Assembly: GCA_905221605.1 (NCBI GenBank)
Contig: CAJNDS010000262.1
Location: forward strand, 30,001-92,000
Direction: 5' to 3'
Length of the DNA: 62,000 bases
Origin: Symbiodinium natans
Taxonomy: Eukaryota > Sar > Dinophyceae > Suessiales > Symbiodiniaceae
The position numbers and the translations under genes were made by a program. The notes under the pieces were generated by a model. It had not been told where the DNA came from. It worked only from the letters and a program-made list of their open reading frames with translations, and did no database searches. Below are positions 1-13,439 of this stretch, piece by piece. Every line of letters starts with the position of its first letter. Within the stretch, counting starts at the first letter, position 1.

Positions 1-736
1 GCGCAGCTAGATTAAGGCTCTAAACTCTGTATGCCGTTTGGAGAACTCTGTATGCGCATGAAGCATTCCAACGAAGATGTTGCAATACATGCTCTACATA
101 CTGCACCAGCAAGCAGCCCTCGTTTTTGAGGAGCGCTTGCAATTTGAGCCGAATGATGCCGCCACCGTCAACCCTACATCCGCATATGCACAAGCACATG
201 GCACAGCACTGCCTCAAGAGCTTCCACTCCGTGGATCATTGCATACAAGAAGGTTCGGCCGGCCCCGCGCTATGCTTTGTGGTCTGCACACTAGGGAAGC
301 TGCAGTAGCGGCCGTCATATAAAGCTTTTACCAGTAGACAAACCCACATGCGCGGAACATCCCCTTGTTCCCGAGCTCGCAACTTGCAGACTTGTGCTTG
401 AAGGCTTTTTGGCAGAAACGTTTCTCACCACCAGCTTACCCTCTTCAATGAAAGCTCAAGGCAGTCTCCGTGCTGCAGTTTCGGCCAGCGTGCCCGCGAT
501 CCCTGAGAGGAAGTTGGCTTTCGGGTCTTTTTGGGTGTGACTTGTCTGCACCTCAGGTCAAAAATCCCCTCCCAAAGCCCCCGAAAAAATCCTCCAATCC
601 GTTGGCCATTGTAAACCCTAAACCCTAGCCCTAAACCCTAAACCCTAAACCCTAAACCCTCAACCCTAAACCACCCTTTTTCAAGAGGTCTCGTGCCGAT
701 GAAGCCCGTGAGCCCACGAGCTCCGGAGTGCCCTCC

Positions 737-1152
737 ACTTGGACATTCATGGCACTTCTCAACCAATGAGAATTGTACCTCTACCTAAGTGCCCAAAGAT
801 GGTTAGAAGGTACACTTCTTAACCAATGAGAGAACTGTACCTCTACCCGGTACTTATTGGCCCCTGATAAGTGCCCTAAGATTATGGTTTAAACTCATGG
901 TACTTCTTCACCAATGAGAACTGTACCTCTACCTGTACTTATTGGCCCCGTAGAAGTGCCTTAAGATGGTTCGAAGTACAGGTCGAAGTACAGCTACCCT
1001 TCACCCTTCTTCATAAACCCTAAACCCCTAAGTACACTTGGGTTTAGGGTTTAGGGTTTAGGGTTTAGGGTTTAGGGTTTAGGGTTTAGGGTTTAGGGTT
1101 TAGGGTCTAGGGTTTAGGGTTTAGGGGCTCATAAGTACCAAGAACCTCCAAG
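737..1152. mobile_element. Dispersed repeat family 1 (MITE-like), copy enclosing a TTTAGGG array
   Basis: The left end resembles ACTTGGAGGTTCATGGTAC, diverged here as ACTTGGACATTCATGGCAC. The right end is its inverse, GTACCAAGAACCTCCAAG. Between them the motif ACCAATGAGAACTGTACC, followed by CTATTGGCCCC-like sequence, recurs three times, and a TTTAGGG array fills 1040-1126. Related copies lie at 1686-1812, 4311-4525, 4917-5009 and 57439-57546. No coding capacity is seen, so mobilisation would need a transposase from elsewhere (inference). Confidence 0.6.
1040..1126 (+). repeat. Interstitial TTTAGGG telomere-like array
   Basis: About twelve heptamers read TTTAGGG on the plus strand with one TCTAGGG variant. 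The array lies inside a family 1 dispersed repeat. Confidence 0.95.
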
Positions 1153-1211
1153 CACCCCTCGGAATTCTGACAGCCAAGGCCTCGAAGCCTGAGCTGGGCA
1201 TCCACCGTCTG

Positions 1212-1316
1212 CTACTACTTGCTTAAGAACCCCCGAAAAAATATTCTTCCTGACTAAGGTTAAGTAAAATGGGGATTATTCGTTTTTATACGTTTGGGGA
1301 ATCTTAAGCAAATAGA
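1212..1316. mobile_element. Dispersed repeat family 2 (MITE/introner-like)
   Basis: About 105 bp bounded by inverted ends: CTACTACTTGCTTAAGAACC on the left and TCTTAAGCAAATAGAG on the right. The interior has an A-rich stretch and the AAGGTTAAGTAA/AAGGGTAATAA block shared with copies at 2062-2174, 14461-14669, 18184-18300 and 20782-20865. Confidence 0.6.
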
Positions 1317-1685
1317 GTCTGTACCTAAACTGAGCCAAACACAGCCCGACACCTGAAACCTCCCAACTCGGTCCTCGAACAGGCGCATCGCGAGTGCTTC
1401 GGGGCCGTCTGCGAACAGAAGGGGATGGAGGTTAGGTTTAGGGTTTGCGAGTTAGAACCTGTTCGGATATGGGGTTTGATGGCTTAAGGCGACGAAGGCG
1501 TCGAGACATAAAGGGAGAGCTGAGAATGTCCTCGGGTCTGGACATCGAAGGCCCGGTGGGTGGAGAGGCTTAACAAAAACTGGGTTGGCCAAAAAAACCC
1601 TCACCTGGGAGCAGCATCTGCACCACGGCCAAAGCAAATGGCACGGCAAGGGCGCACCTTTCGGCTTCTCAGCTTCGGGGCACCT

Positions 1686-1812
1686 ACTTGGAGGTTCATG
1701 GTAATTACTTATGAACCAATCGTAGATGTACTTAAGACTGTACTTAGAGCCATACTAGGGCACTTAAGGGGCTTGTAAGTGGGTTATAGGTACAGTTTTT
1801 GTTGGTTAATGA
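1686..1812. mobile_element. Dispersed repeat family 1 copy
   Basis: It begins ACTTGGAGGTTCATGGTAA and carries the family core GGGCACTTAAGGGGCTTG followed by GTGGGTTATA. The right end is degenerate (GTTGGTTAATGAG). GGCACCTA-like sequence occurs just outside both ends and could be a target duplication. Confidence 0.5.
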
Positions 1813-2061
1813 GGCACCTAGACTTCTGTTTAAATTATGAGGGTTTAGGATTTTAGGAGAGAGGGTTGTACAGTGTAGAGTGTAGAGCAGTTGTTCATGC
1901 CTTCATCCAGTGCTCTCCTGTTTCACATGTTTTGCTACTGTGCCACAAGTCAATGTCTTCAAGAGAACGAAATGTTGGTCTCGACTTCGTTTTCAAGTTT
2001 CTCACCCTCTCATGTCGCAACGGCATACGCGCACATCCAACGATCTTCTCAGAAGATTCTG

Positions 2062-2174
2062 TACTACCAATCACCACAAAAATCTTTCCTTATAAGGGTA
2101 ATAAAGGTTGTTTTTGTTGCTTTTTTCTTATTTTCATTTTTTTTTTGGGGGGGGGTTCTTTTAGCAAATAGTAG
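2062..2174. mobile_element. Dispersed repeat family 2 copy, degenerate left end
   Basis: It has the family block AAGGGTAATAAAGG, then a T run and a G run, and ends TTCTTTTAGCAAATAGTAG, the inverse of the family left end. Confidence 0.5.
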
Positions 2175-4310
2175 TTTAGGACTTTGGGACTTGGCTTCTT
2201 GGGATCCTCAGGGGTGCACCGGGCGATCCAGAGCCGGTTGAAGGCAAAGCCAGCAGCAGAAAGTGATAAGCCTCGGCGGAAGATTGTCGAACATTCTTCT
2301 TAGGGTTTAGGGTTTAGGGTTTCGGGTTTAGGGTTTAGGGCAGCTGTTGAACATTCTTCAGCAACTTTGATGTTGTAAGGTTCTGTGGGCCTCGTAGCAA
2401 CGTGAAGCCTGTAACCGACTGGTGAGCTGTAGACATTGCTACGTGGTAAGGCGTTCCTCTCCTTCCTGCAACTGTAAACCCTCAAGCGAAAGATCAAATA
2501 GCCCAGGTTTGGATGAACAACCCTCCTAGCCACCTTTTCCTATGAAAAGAATGCTACGGCACCTTGCAACCAGTGTCAACCGTAACCTGTGTCTGCAGAG
2601 GGCGAAGAGGGGGTCTAGGTTTCCGATACGAGAAAAGCTTTGCAGTTCCACTTGTGGGGCCATTGGTCCTCACAAATGCGGATCAATCGAAAGTTAAGGC
2701 TTGCAAGGCCCTCGTATTGATCTACAGACCCCTGGAGATGAGACGTTCAAGCAAGTTTTCGGTTCGGGCTGTGGGGGCTGAGGATACAAAAAAAACACAG
2801 AACGATAGTTTCAAGCTTTTCAGGGTGTGATTCCGGTGCAGAATCTGCATCTGATTCCTATTTACATTGGATGATGTCACGAAGGCATGATTTTCGCGGC
2901 TCATGCTTTGGAAGGGCCCTGGACCCGAACCCTACACACACAAACTCTCCAACATTAAATTCCAAGACCTAAAGCCATACATCATGCCATACACCATGCA
3001 CCCTGAAATGCTTAGGCTATGCAGCGCGGTAGTAGCTAGCATGCTTTCGTCTACTTCGCCGATGAAGAGTTCGTCGTATACTATATACTGTACTTATTAG
3101 GCTCTGTAGTGTTGATTCTGCCGTCCGCGAGACAGGTGAAGCAGCAACTCTGCAAGTCATTCACCTGCACGATCCGAACAAGCAACATATCAGAGCCTCA
3201 GCCTAAGCCCGCCTGGAAAAAGCCTTGTCGTAACAAAAGTACACGATACAGTGCACTTTAGACTGTAGGGCCTTTGCCTCTCAACTGAAAGCACCAGGAT
3301 CGAAAGCAAAGGAAAACCTCTTCATCCCCTTCACTATACTGGACTTCGGCTCGTTTGGGTCCTGAGAAAGTGCTCGGTCATGGATTTACTGTGCCCCAAG
3401 CCGCAAAACACGCACCAAAAACTGGAACTCCTGAACCTCTGCAACCCCAAAGATATCCCCAGACCACAAATTCATCCACACCCTGGGACACCGACATCAA
3501 ACCCGACATGAAACTCAGCTTCCTGAACCCTCAGACCAAGCACATCTTAAACTCCTCAGAGCCCGAACCAGGAGCGCAAACTCCAAGTCAATGCATCAGA
3601 CTAACCAAACTTTGAAATGCCTATCACCCCGAGCAGCAAACAGCATGGCTACATTCAAATTCCCGTACACAACACTTCACCCCCAAACGCAGAACCCCCT
3701 CTATAAGAAGGTGGAGACGTTGAAGTCGAAGTCTTGTGTTCGAAATAGTTTATGGGCACAAGGTCTCAGGGGCAACTACAAAAACCTTCCATGAGTTGAG
3801 AAACCCTAAACCCGTCGAAAAACCTCACGCCCAGCACTGAGATTCGCACCCCCATGGTATGCATCATCATGCATCCTCTCCCCTTAAGAGAGACAATCGA
3901 AGCTCAGCCCAACAAGTGCAGAAAACGTTGTTGCCTGCACTCCCTTTGGATTGACCTCACACCCTCATTCCATCCTGCGCCGAGTGCCAAGAAGGAGCCC
4001 ACACGAGACTCTTCGGGCAAACCCCCAAAGAAAGCCCTCTCCCCAATTCAGGTACCACGACAATCTAGGGGCATTAGTAATCAGACTAGGGTTTTGGGGG
4101 GGATATTTTGGTATCCTTACAAAGGAAACCACAAGGGAACATTCTCAAAAAACTCTTCCGACCCCTGGTTTTTTCAACACGAGATCCGCCTGGTGCTGCC
4201 TGTAGGGCTTCGTGGAGCTGAGAAGGACGACCATCCCAAGGGTGCAAAGCATCGTCAAAGGCAGGGAGCCCATGGCCACCTGAAGTTGCTCCGGCTGCGC
4301 TTGCTGCCGG

Positions 4311-4525
4311 GAGGTTCAGGGTACTTCTTGACCAATTATAGCTGTTCAGGGTTTGGGGTTTAGGGTTTGGGGTTTAGGGTTTAGGGTTTAGGGTTTAGGG
4401 TAACCAACGATAACTGTACCTATAACTGTACTTATAACCATATTGGGGCACTTAAGGGGCTTGCAAGTGGGTTATAAGTTATAAGTACAGTCATAATTGG
4501 TTCATAAGTACCATGAACCTCCAAG
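4311..4525. mobile_element. Dispersed repeat family 1 copy enclosing a TTTAGGG array
   Basis: It opens GAGGTTCAGGGTACTTCTTG and closes GTACCATGAACCTCCAAG. The core GGGCACTTAAGGGGCTTG is at 4446-4463. A TTTAGGG/TTTGGGG array at 4347-4401 sits inside, as in the 737-1152 copy. Confidence 0.6.
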
Positions 4526-4916
4526 TATGCCACAGAGTCGACCTCCATATTATCATATAGTATATAATACAATGCTACATAGGATGCCATATTGTCGAGT
4601 CCTCTCTCTCTCTCGCATTCTCGGGGCAAATATAAAAAGAGCCTTTCAGGCGACGACGTCGCGTGTCGCACTTTGCAAGGGTGGATCCTCCCTGCATGGC
4701 CTTCGACCCTACATCCTAAAAACGTAAACCTAAGTCCGATGTCGACATGAACACGCAAACACATGTGTCTTGCCCAACCCGTCAATTTCAGACATCACTG
4801 GTGGTGATTCCCCAACACCCCGTGGGCCAGGTTCATCTGCCTCCAGAGAATCAGAAACATCTGTGCTGAAGACGCTTTCCAAAAAGACCTGTCTAAACGT
4901 GCTGAACATGTTTCCT

Positions 4917-5009
4917 GAATGGTATTTATAACCACATTAGGGCACTTAAGGGGCTCATAAGTGGGATATAAGCAGTCTATTTGGTTCATACGTACCATGA
5001 ACCTCCAAG
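4917..5009. mobile_element. Dispersed repeat family 1 copy, right part
   Basis: It contains GGGCACTTAAGGGGCTCATA and ends GTACCATGAACCTCCAAG. The left end with the inverted repeat is missing, so this looks like a truncated copy. Confidence 0.5.
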
Positions 5010-6736
5010 TGGCCTTCAAAGTCCCTGTGGCAAATACCGGACATCTCTTGCGGCCAAGAAGCGCATAAGAGCACTGCCCCAGACACCAGCTTCAGCACTA
5101 CCTCCAGCCACACGTTCCTAGACGAAGCCTGAGGGATTTTTGAAGGATTAGGCATTGAGGGCATGGTCTTCAAGATCTACCCTAGGTAGGGTTTAAGGGC
5201 CGTTTAGGGTTCAAGATTGAAGCTGCAGTTCCTATGTTGGGGTTGGGATTTTCAAAGAGGAGCCATAGCACCTCCTCCATTACATTTGTGCAAAGTTGCA
5301 GTTCTAGGGACGTCTGAAGGTTTGAGGCTGAGGTACCTACAGCGGCCGGAAGGTTCAAAGATGCAAGGCGTCCAGGTCCAAGCGATAGGGGTGTCAGCAG
5401 TGTGCAGATGTCAAGGTTGCACTTCAAGGCTGTGTCGGAGCGTCGGAGACAGGATTTTGTTGGCAGGTTTAGGTTTTAGATCATGAGCCAGAGTGGGTCT
5501 TGATTAGAGCACAGCGCATTCAACTAAATTCCTAAGGCCACCCCCACCCTCAAGATGGCTGGATGACAGCAGCAAGCCAAAACACCCCCTCGAAGGCCAG
5601 ACAGCGCATTTCATGAAGAGATGCGTATTTCATGAAGATGTGCTTGGCGCCAGCCATAACTCCTGAGACTCTCAAGGATTGACTGAGCTTCGGTGTTTCG
5701 TTTTGGGGCTCAAAGTTTATAAAGACGCCATCACCACGGTCGCTTCCGGGATGTCTTTTTTTGAGAGGAGAAGAGAAGAAGTCCCTAAGTCCCTCAGGTC
5801 ACATACTTTAATTCAGGATCATGCGAGAAACCCCCCCTCAACCCTGCTCAGAACTGCAAGAAACCGTTCAACCCTTCGGCCCAATGAGTCCGATGAGTCC
5901 GATGAGTCCCTCCGGACAGATGCTCCAAAGCTTCAGCCGTCAAACATCCTTGTAACTCTGTAAAAATTGCACCCCTTCTTTTTGAGGGCTCTTGTTTTTA
6001 GGGTTTACAGGGCCTTCGGGAATTCTTGCGCCTGCAAAACCTTCGGCCCCTCTCCAGTACCGCTCTCTAACAACAACCCCAGACCGGCCAGGCGTCGATC
6101 AGAATTCTCGGCTTCCTCAAGAATCTGGCGCTCCGCCAGCATCCTTGCAAGGGAGGTGTGGGCTCTTCAGGTTCCAGGGGCGCGCCAGAGCGTGGATGGG
6201 CGCCTTAAAGGGCTCTTCTTCGGGTTTAGGGTTTAGGGTTTAGGTTTTAGGTTTTAGGGTTTAGGTTTAGGGCTTAGGAAAATGGAGGTGAAGCACTGGG
6301 AATAGCATGGGGAATCCCTCCAGGCCAAAAAGGGGCCTCGCAAGGGTCTAAGTCTTTTTCTCCAAGCCCGCCCCCAAAAGCGCCCAAAAGCTCAAGCCCC
6401 GAATCCCAACAAATCAGATTTGGGCTGTTTGTGGACTTGTGTGGATTTGCGGTTTCCTTGCTCCGTTTGGCTGTTCAATGGCCCTGAATCTACAACTCGA
6501 GAACTTAAGTCCCAAAATGTCCCAAACTCAAGGGCCGAAGCCCCAAGAAGTGAAAGCAAGAGGTCCTTCCAAAGCCTTGTGTTTCCTCTGGTGTCGAGTT
6601 TAGGTTCGCAGGCTGTGCTTGTGGAACTGTGAAGCTACGAGCGTGTCTGGTCCAGCCGCCTGTTTGGGCATGGACAACCAATGTAGAACTGTTCCTAAGG
6701 ATGTGGGCCTCGATTCTGGATGTGGAGAGCTTGAGA

Positions 6737-6808
6737 GGGGGGGGGGGGGGAAAACCCTAAACCCTAAACCCTAAACCCTAAACCCTAAACCCCGGGGGGG
6801 GGGGGGGG
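6737..6808 (-). repeat. CCCTAAA array bounded by G homopolymers
   Basis: Six CCCTAAA heptamers (6752-6793) sit between a G run at 6737-6750 and another at 6794-6808. The G run cannot be a simple extension of the C-rich strand of the array. Confidence 0.85.
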
Positions 6809-9800
6809 TCTTCCGAGGCCTCAAGAAGTTCACCCAACTACTTAGGTCTCAAGAAAAGAGGCTGAAAGGCTATGGGAGGTTTGAATGTCTTTGAAATTCC
6901 CCACAAGATGTCTTCAAGCCGGAGCATATACAACCTCTTCAATCTTTCGTATGAAGCCCGAACAAAAAGCCAACCCTAAACCCTAAACCCTAAACCCTAA
7001 ACCCTAAACCCTAAACCAGAAAACCCTCAACCATGTTGTTTGGCTTCAAGCGCTGAGGTCCACTTCAGGGCTCGGGGGGCTCCTGGGAGTGAGAGGGCTC
7101 CAGGGTGCCCAGGGGGCAGTAGAGGGTCTTAAGGTGGGGACCGCTGCAAACCTAAACAATGCTATATGTAGCCACACCTACATGCAAAAAAGGTAAAGTG
7201 CAGTGCAGAATGTAGGGCGCTTGTGGTTGCCCCCCCCCCCCCCCTGGCCTCGTGATGGCTTGTGCCCGCTTCATGTTTGCATCGGCCGCGCCATGCATAG
7301 TGCCCAACAGACTTCTCACCTCCCGAAGGTTCTTATTTACGACGCTGCAGCATGTTGTAGTGTATGTAGTGTACTCTACAGCAAAATACTCTATAGCTCC
7401 CCTGAATGTCTTTCATACACAATGGGTATTCTCTGAAGAGTCTGTTCAAAAACACAGGGAGCATCTGGCAGCCCATGGGCTGGAGGAACTCGGGTCCAGG
7501 GGTGGATATCAAGGGTCATGGGTTGCTTTGTTCGGCATGGTTTGCCAGGAGCACTTCAGAGTCCCAGGGCCTTCAGAGGGATATACAGAAAACGTCCCAG
7601 GAACCTCAACGTTTGCCCGCTCTCTTCTTCCTCCCAGAGAGCCTTCACTGAAGAACCCTACAGCTTCGGCATCCTAAAAGCTTCTTCTCTGTGCCTCGCC
7701 ATTCCAACGTGCCCGATCTTATGAGCCTTATCTCTGAGCCTTATCTATCGGCGCACATTGCCCAAGTCCCTTCAAAAGTGGCCGCTGATTCAGAGTGACC
7801 AAAAACCCCACGATCTCCTGAGAGGGCTAGAGAGGGGGCGCGGCAAGCCCAAGAAAACCCATAAACCTTTTTCCGCAACCACGGTGAACTACTCAGCGAA
7901 ATCCAGGTGAACCGCAAAAGAGACCTTGAGGAAGTGCGCTCAACTTCGAGGCCTTGACCCTTGGCTCTGTCAGCTCGAGTCGATCTGCAACAGCTCCGCT
8001 CTCGTGGATCTGCTCCAGGATCCTTTGTTTCAGGTGGCGGCTTTTGCACGTGCTGTTTCTTTGTAAGGGCTTCTTTTACGCTTTGGGATCACGAGGGGTA
8101 CTGGTTGGAGGGGGTTTCTATGCCAGCGAGACTTTGAAGCTAAGGGATCTGGACGTGGCTTCAAGGCTTCAACTGGGTTGTGCTTTAAGCCCTTCGAAAA
8201 TAATTTATCAATAGGCTCCCTTATAAGGAAACAAAGAAAAATCAACAATCATACCAAAGCACAACTCAAGTTCTAACGCAGGCCCTACGGGCATCAGCCA
8301 AGCAGCACGGCTCCGACTTCACGCCTCAAGCGCACGGAGCCGCGGAAGAAGACAGCGCTTTGGGCGATGGCGGCATGTAGGAGGTACTCTGAGACCATCT
8401 CGTCCTGTGAGAGCTGGGGGGTTTTAGGACATCGAGGGTGTAGGGCCGTGAAGGGATCGCGACGAAGCCATCCCCGTCCTTCTGCTTGTCACAGTCCTGT
8501 CCGGGACCAGTAAAGCCCAGGAGCGGCATGGATCAGGGCCCCGCAAAAACGTTAGAAGTTAGAAACCACACCTTGATCTTGACATCTGGTGCCCATGCAA
8601 CCTAACCCACCCAGACCCTACAATTCTTCGAGCATGCTGTGCATGTTGCAGGGAAGTGAAGACACGTGAGCCAATTTTCGGGCCAACTGCCCCGACATGT
8701 GAGATAAACCGCCTGCCAGCGCAGATTTTCCTGGTTGTGGCCCCCTCGAAGACTCATGCGAAGTATCTGTTTCTTTCCAAATCACTGCAGAGCTATATTT
8801 CGGAAGGCTGGCGACAGGCTGTGTGACAGTGGTGTAGACTCGTGTAAGACCTCTCGGTGCACTTGATGCACGACGACCAGCAGGTATAAACAATCAGGAT
8901 GTATACGTGCTTCCTCGAGGGAGTCTAGGACTTGGATCTGCGGACGAAGCATGTTTCATGCCCGGGCGCTGCCCATGACACCCCATTCGCCTAACGTCGA
9001 TTCTGAGTGTTTTTTTCGCCAGACCGGGCTTTCCCCTCAAAAGTGTGACCAGCGCCTCATTCCTGCCCCCCCAAAAAAGTCTCCAACGCACCGACATCTT
9101 CCCCTGCCTCATCGCAGCCCTCAACCTTCTCCTCCTCCAGCGACCAGAGCATGCTCACCCGCACCGTCGTCTTCCTTATGCTGAGTTGCCCGAACTTGAA
9201 CTGAACGAACTGTCCTCTTCAAGCGCTTAAGCTTAAAGTCTTCTAAGGGGGCTGATAGAAGGCTGCAAAGGTCAACCTTGATCCGACTGAGTCAGCTTCT
9301 TTGCGCCCACTTCCGCACTCGCCGCGAAGCGCCGGCTCGGGGCCATGAGTATCTGCTCCTCTTACGTCTCCAATCAGCCAGGAATTAGCAAAAGAAGCTA
9401 AAAACTATTCTCTCCTATGCTAAATGTATATATATATATAATAAGGAAGCCCAAAATAGAAGGAAACCCCAAAAAGTTTAAAGTTTCAACTGTTGGCCAA
9501 GTAAGTCCTTGGCGATTAGGTGGACAAGGAAGCCCGGGATCAGCAGGGCGTAGGAGAAGACACAGCCATATCCCACGTAGTTGGCCTAGGGCGTAAGGGC
9601 ACTTGGGGAGTCTTTCGTGCCGCCCGCCAACTAGCGGCACACTGCACTTAGGGTTCAGGGTTGAGGGTTTAGCACCTTAGGGGCCTGTGGTGATAAGAAC
9701 TCGAGGTCTGAGCCCCAATTCACAAACCAGCTCCGATGATAACTTCCTGGGGTTGTTGCAAAAAAAGCAGCGGGGCCCTTGGCACAACTACACACTATGG

Positions 9801-11086
9801 GAAAAAGACGCGCTATACACCGGAATTAGTAGTAGTCTTAACGGGTCATTCTATTAAGCTGGGGGGTGTTTTGAGGGTCTTTACGGCGAGGAACTGAGGC
9901 CCTGGCCAAGAGAGCTTCCTTCCCGGAATCGTAGCACCTTCCAAAGCCCATCTTCATCTACAGTGCATAGTATGTCCTGTGTGTATATTATATATATATA
10001 TATATACATATAATTAAACAAAAAAGCAAGAAAATAAAACAAAATAAAAAAAAATATATATATATGTAGCAATGTAGATATGCAGTATGTGCCAACGGAA
10101 AGGTCGCTTACTAGCCCTTCTCGCCCCTGCGACTTCACAGCCCATGCGGCTCACGCCTCAGGTGCGGCAGCACCGTCCGAAAGGCGAAGCTTCCCAAAGG
10201 CACTCCGCCTGCTCTTGGGCTTTGGGGCTTCGAGCGCTTAACGACAATGGGACCGTAGTACCAAGGCCGTAGAAAACTACATCGGGCCACGGGAGCATAT
10301 TCTTACCCCCCCCCCCCCCCGAAAAGCCCTGTACTTCCTCCTCTCCCTGAGCCATAGATTCAACCTGAGCCTTGTTGATCCAGAATTCCAAGAAGCACCA
10401 ACCCCTAAACCCTAAACCCTAAACCCTACCATTTGAGCCTCCATCCACTTCCTGGCACTCCAGCAGCTTCAAGCAACTTGACGAGCCCCCGATGAAGAGC
10501 AGCGACAGGATCTTCAAGGCGATGCGCACGCCTCGAAAAGACTCGAAGTGCGACTCGGGGGGGTTGGGCCTAAACTTCTCCGATTCTGGCTTGGGATGGG
10601 TAAGGTTCATAAGGTCTGGGGTTTTGGGGTTTGGGGCGTGGGGCGTTTTAACATGAATTTGAGGGCTTTAAGAGCGCTTAGGCTTCGAGGGATTCGCCTA
10701 GCTGAAGTGGACGTCCACATTGCAGGTTTGCAGGCTTTGAGTTCCAAGGTATGAGGGGGGAAGTGTGGAATGTGGAGATGCACGCGATTTCGGAGTCCTT
10801 TTGAGTAAGCTTGGCACAAGGATACAGGGTGGGCCACAAGAATCAGGGCTGCTTCCCGCAGATCCTGCAACTCCAACAACACTTCCACCAGGCACGTAGC
10901 AATCTCTGGCATCAAAGGCAAGGAAAAATGAGAATCTGCAGGAAGTGAACCAATTCATGCATTCATGAAGCCTTGCCGACATTCGAATCTAGAATCTCCC
11001 ACATCCTCAACCTGGGGCCTTATAACCCCTTGACCTTGAGCCGCACAACCCTGACTTTGAAACCCCCAAACATTTCCAAGCCATTC

Positions 11087-11205
11087 CCCCTAAACCCTAA
11101 ACCCTAAACCCTAAACCCTAAACCCTAAACCCTAAACCCTAAACCCTAAACCCTAAACCCTAAACCCTAAACCCTAAACCCTATACCCTATAAACCCTAA
11201 GCCCT
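11087..11205 (-). repeat. Interstitial CCCTAAA telomere-like array
   Basis: About fifteen heptamers, the last ones degenerating to CCCTATA. Confidence 0.95.
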
Positions 11206-12289
11206 CATTTCGGCGAAGTGTCCGCGGCCCCGAAGCACGGCTTCCAGCAGCGCGCAGAGCAACCTATGGACCGCTGTCTCCAGGGATGCCCCCCCCCCCC
11301 CCCCCAAAAAAAAGGGGTTTAGGGGCTAGGGGTTGAAACCACTGAAATTTGGACTGCCCCCTGAACTTCCTTAATGTTGCACCCTCTTTAGCGCGTTCCC
11401 CCCTCCCCAAAAAAAAAAGTCGAAGCTGTTTTGTCAAAGGTCCGGGAGTTTGGTATGATTGTACTGGATGAGTTTATATGATTTTAGAAGGGATTCAACT
11501 GAATGAAAAAAGGGATCAGTCTATCTGAATTCAAACGGGATCATTTGCATTTAAAAGGGATCAAAAGGCCAGCCAGGCCTTTGACCCACGAGGCCAAGCC
11601 ATCCAAATTCGGAACACCCGGGCCGGGGCCTTGACGTTGAGCAAGGTAGCGAGTCAGCGCCATTATTCGGGGGCAACGGGGCTGCTAGACCACCCCTTTG
11701 TCGGATTGAAAGGGGCAACTTTTTCAAACGGTTTCTTTAAGGGAACCATTGGTCCTGGGTTGGAGTGGAGGTCGGCCATGAAAATCAAAAGGCCCGGCCT
11801 TGAACCCAAGAGGCCAAGCCATACTAACGTTCAGGCTGAGTGGAGTTATCAACAAACCTCAAATCCCTCAAAGTATTGGCGGATTTCGGAACGACTTGAC
11901 TTTAAAGAGGGACCTGGTCTGCACCCCGGCTGCCCTGAAGAGCCCTGAAAACTTGACTTTATAGAGGGGGCCCCTGAACAAGGTGCAACATTAATCCACT
12001 GACGGACTGCGTGCTTTAAGAATCTGCGGCTTGAGCCCTATAGACTGTTAGACTTTAGCTCTCTCTCTCTCTCTCTCTCTCTTACATCTTTTTCTACCAT
12101 CTATCTGTTTATCCATATGTATATATATATATATTCATTTTTTACTTATGCATTTATATTGATTCCAACGATTCAAGTTCCACGCATCAGAGCGGCAGCA
12201 GGATCAGAGGCAGGCAGGGCGAGGCGAAAGCGCTGACAAGCCGGGCCATCCTCTGTGGGGAGAACGGGGGAGGAGGGGGGGATGGGAGG

Positions 12290-12416
12290 GTTAGGGTTTA
12301 GGGTTTAGGGGTTTAGGGGTTTAGGGGTTTAGGGGTTTAGGGCTTAGGGTTTAGGATTTGGGTTTAGGGTTTAGGGCTTAGGATTTAGGGCTTAGGGTTT
12401 AGGGCTTAGGGTTTGG
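12290..12416 (+). repeat. Degenerate TTTAGGG array with TTTAGGGG and CTTAGGG variants
   Basis: Units of 7 and 8 bp are mixed: TTTAGGG, TTTAGGGG, CTTAGGG and ATTTAGGG. A G run follows at about 12416-12425. The mixture suggests slippage or unequal exchange rather than fresh telomerase synthesis (inference). Confidence 0.85.
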
Positions 12417-13439
12417 GGGGGGGGGAGGGGATCGGAGGGATTCGAGGGCTCTTCACAGAGGGTTGAGGCTTTAGGAGACGGTTTGGGGGCGCCTAACCCT
12501 ACACCCTGAAGAGCAAAAGCCGATGAGCCCTACGTCCGCTGAACCTCAAGCCCTACAGGTTTAGGGTTTAGGGACGAACTGCTTGAAAGGACGGTGTGCT
12601 ATCAGAGAGCCAAGGGTACCTCACGTGGTGGCATTTGCCTAAGCATCCTCAAGCCCGTCACTGGACTTCACTCAGGCAGTACCCAAGTTCAAGGCAACGA
12701 CCACAAGCTCCAAAAGAGAAAGATTAGGGTTTAGGGCTATTAGGGTTTAGGGCTTCCCTTTTAACCCGCAAAGCTGCAGTGTCCTCCCATCCATGCACTC
12801 GAGGCTGAGCACATCACGCAGGCTGCTGGCCGTGAATTGCAGCCGCCGCATAAACTCCTGCTGAGGAAGCTGCGGATTTTGGGCGTTGTGTCATATGGCT
12901 TGGGCTGTCAGGCGAAAAGGTTATCGGATAGGAAGGTTCCTGTTGTGGCAGGAGAATGGAGGATATGGAGAAACCTGGTAAGTCCTCGGCTTGGGGGTTT
13001 TGAAGGGAAGTTGTGGGGGGTTGTTAGGCCCATTCGGGGAGTTCAGGCTCAAAGTTGCGAGCCTCATCAGCCCGCGGTTTTTTTCCTGCAACCTTGAGAA
13101 ACCTAAACCTTGCGCTCTCAACCAAGCTCGAACCCTAGACCACCAACCGTCCGTTTACATGGCTGTAGTATACCATTCTCGTAGTAGCCCCTGACCCACG
13201 CCTCTGAAACCTGGGATCCTATACCCCTTAGCCCTGCAAATTTGAACCCCCAACCTCCGTCCGTAGCAGGCCCGCACGAAAACCCCACCCTCCTAAACTC
13301 TGAGACTGCCATATGGTCAGCTCTCAAAATGATGGTCCCTTTTTGGGTACCCTAACAAGAGGGGCCGCCTTACAATAGCAACCCCCCAAAAACGGACCAT
13401 ATTTCAGAGAAGTGACCATAAAAAGCCCAGGACGGCGCA

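Noticed and set aside
3951-4363. Open frames at 3.85-4.36 kb (up to 169 codons)
   Set aside because: No domain, composition typical of chance frames, and the end runs into a dispersed repeat.
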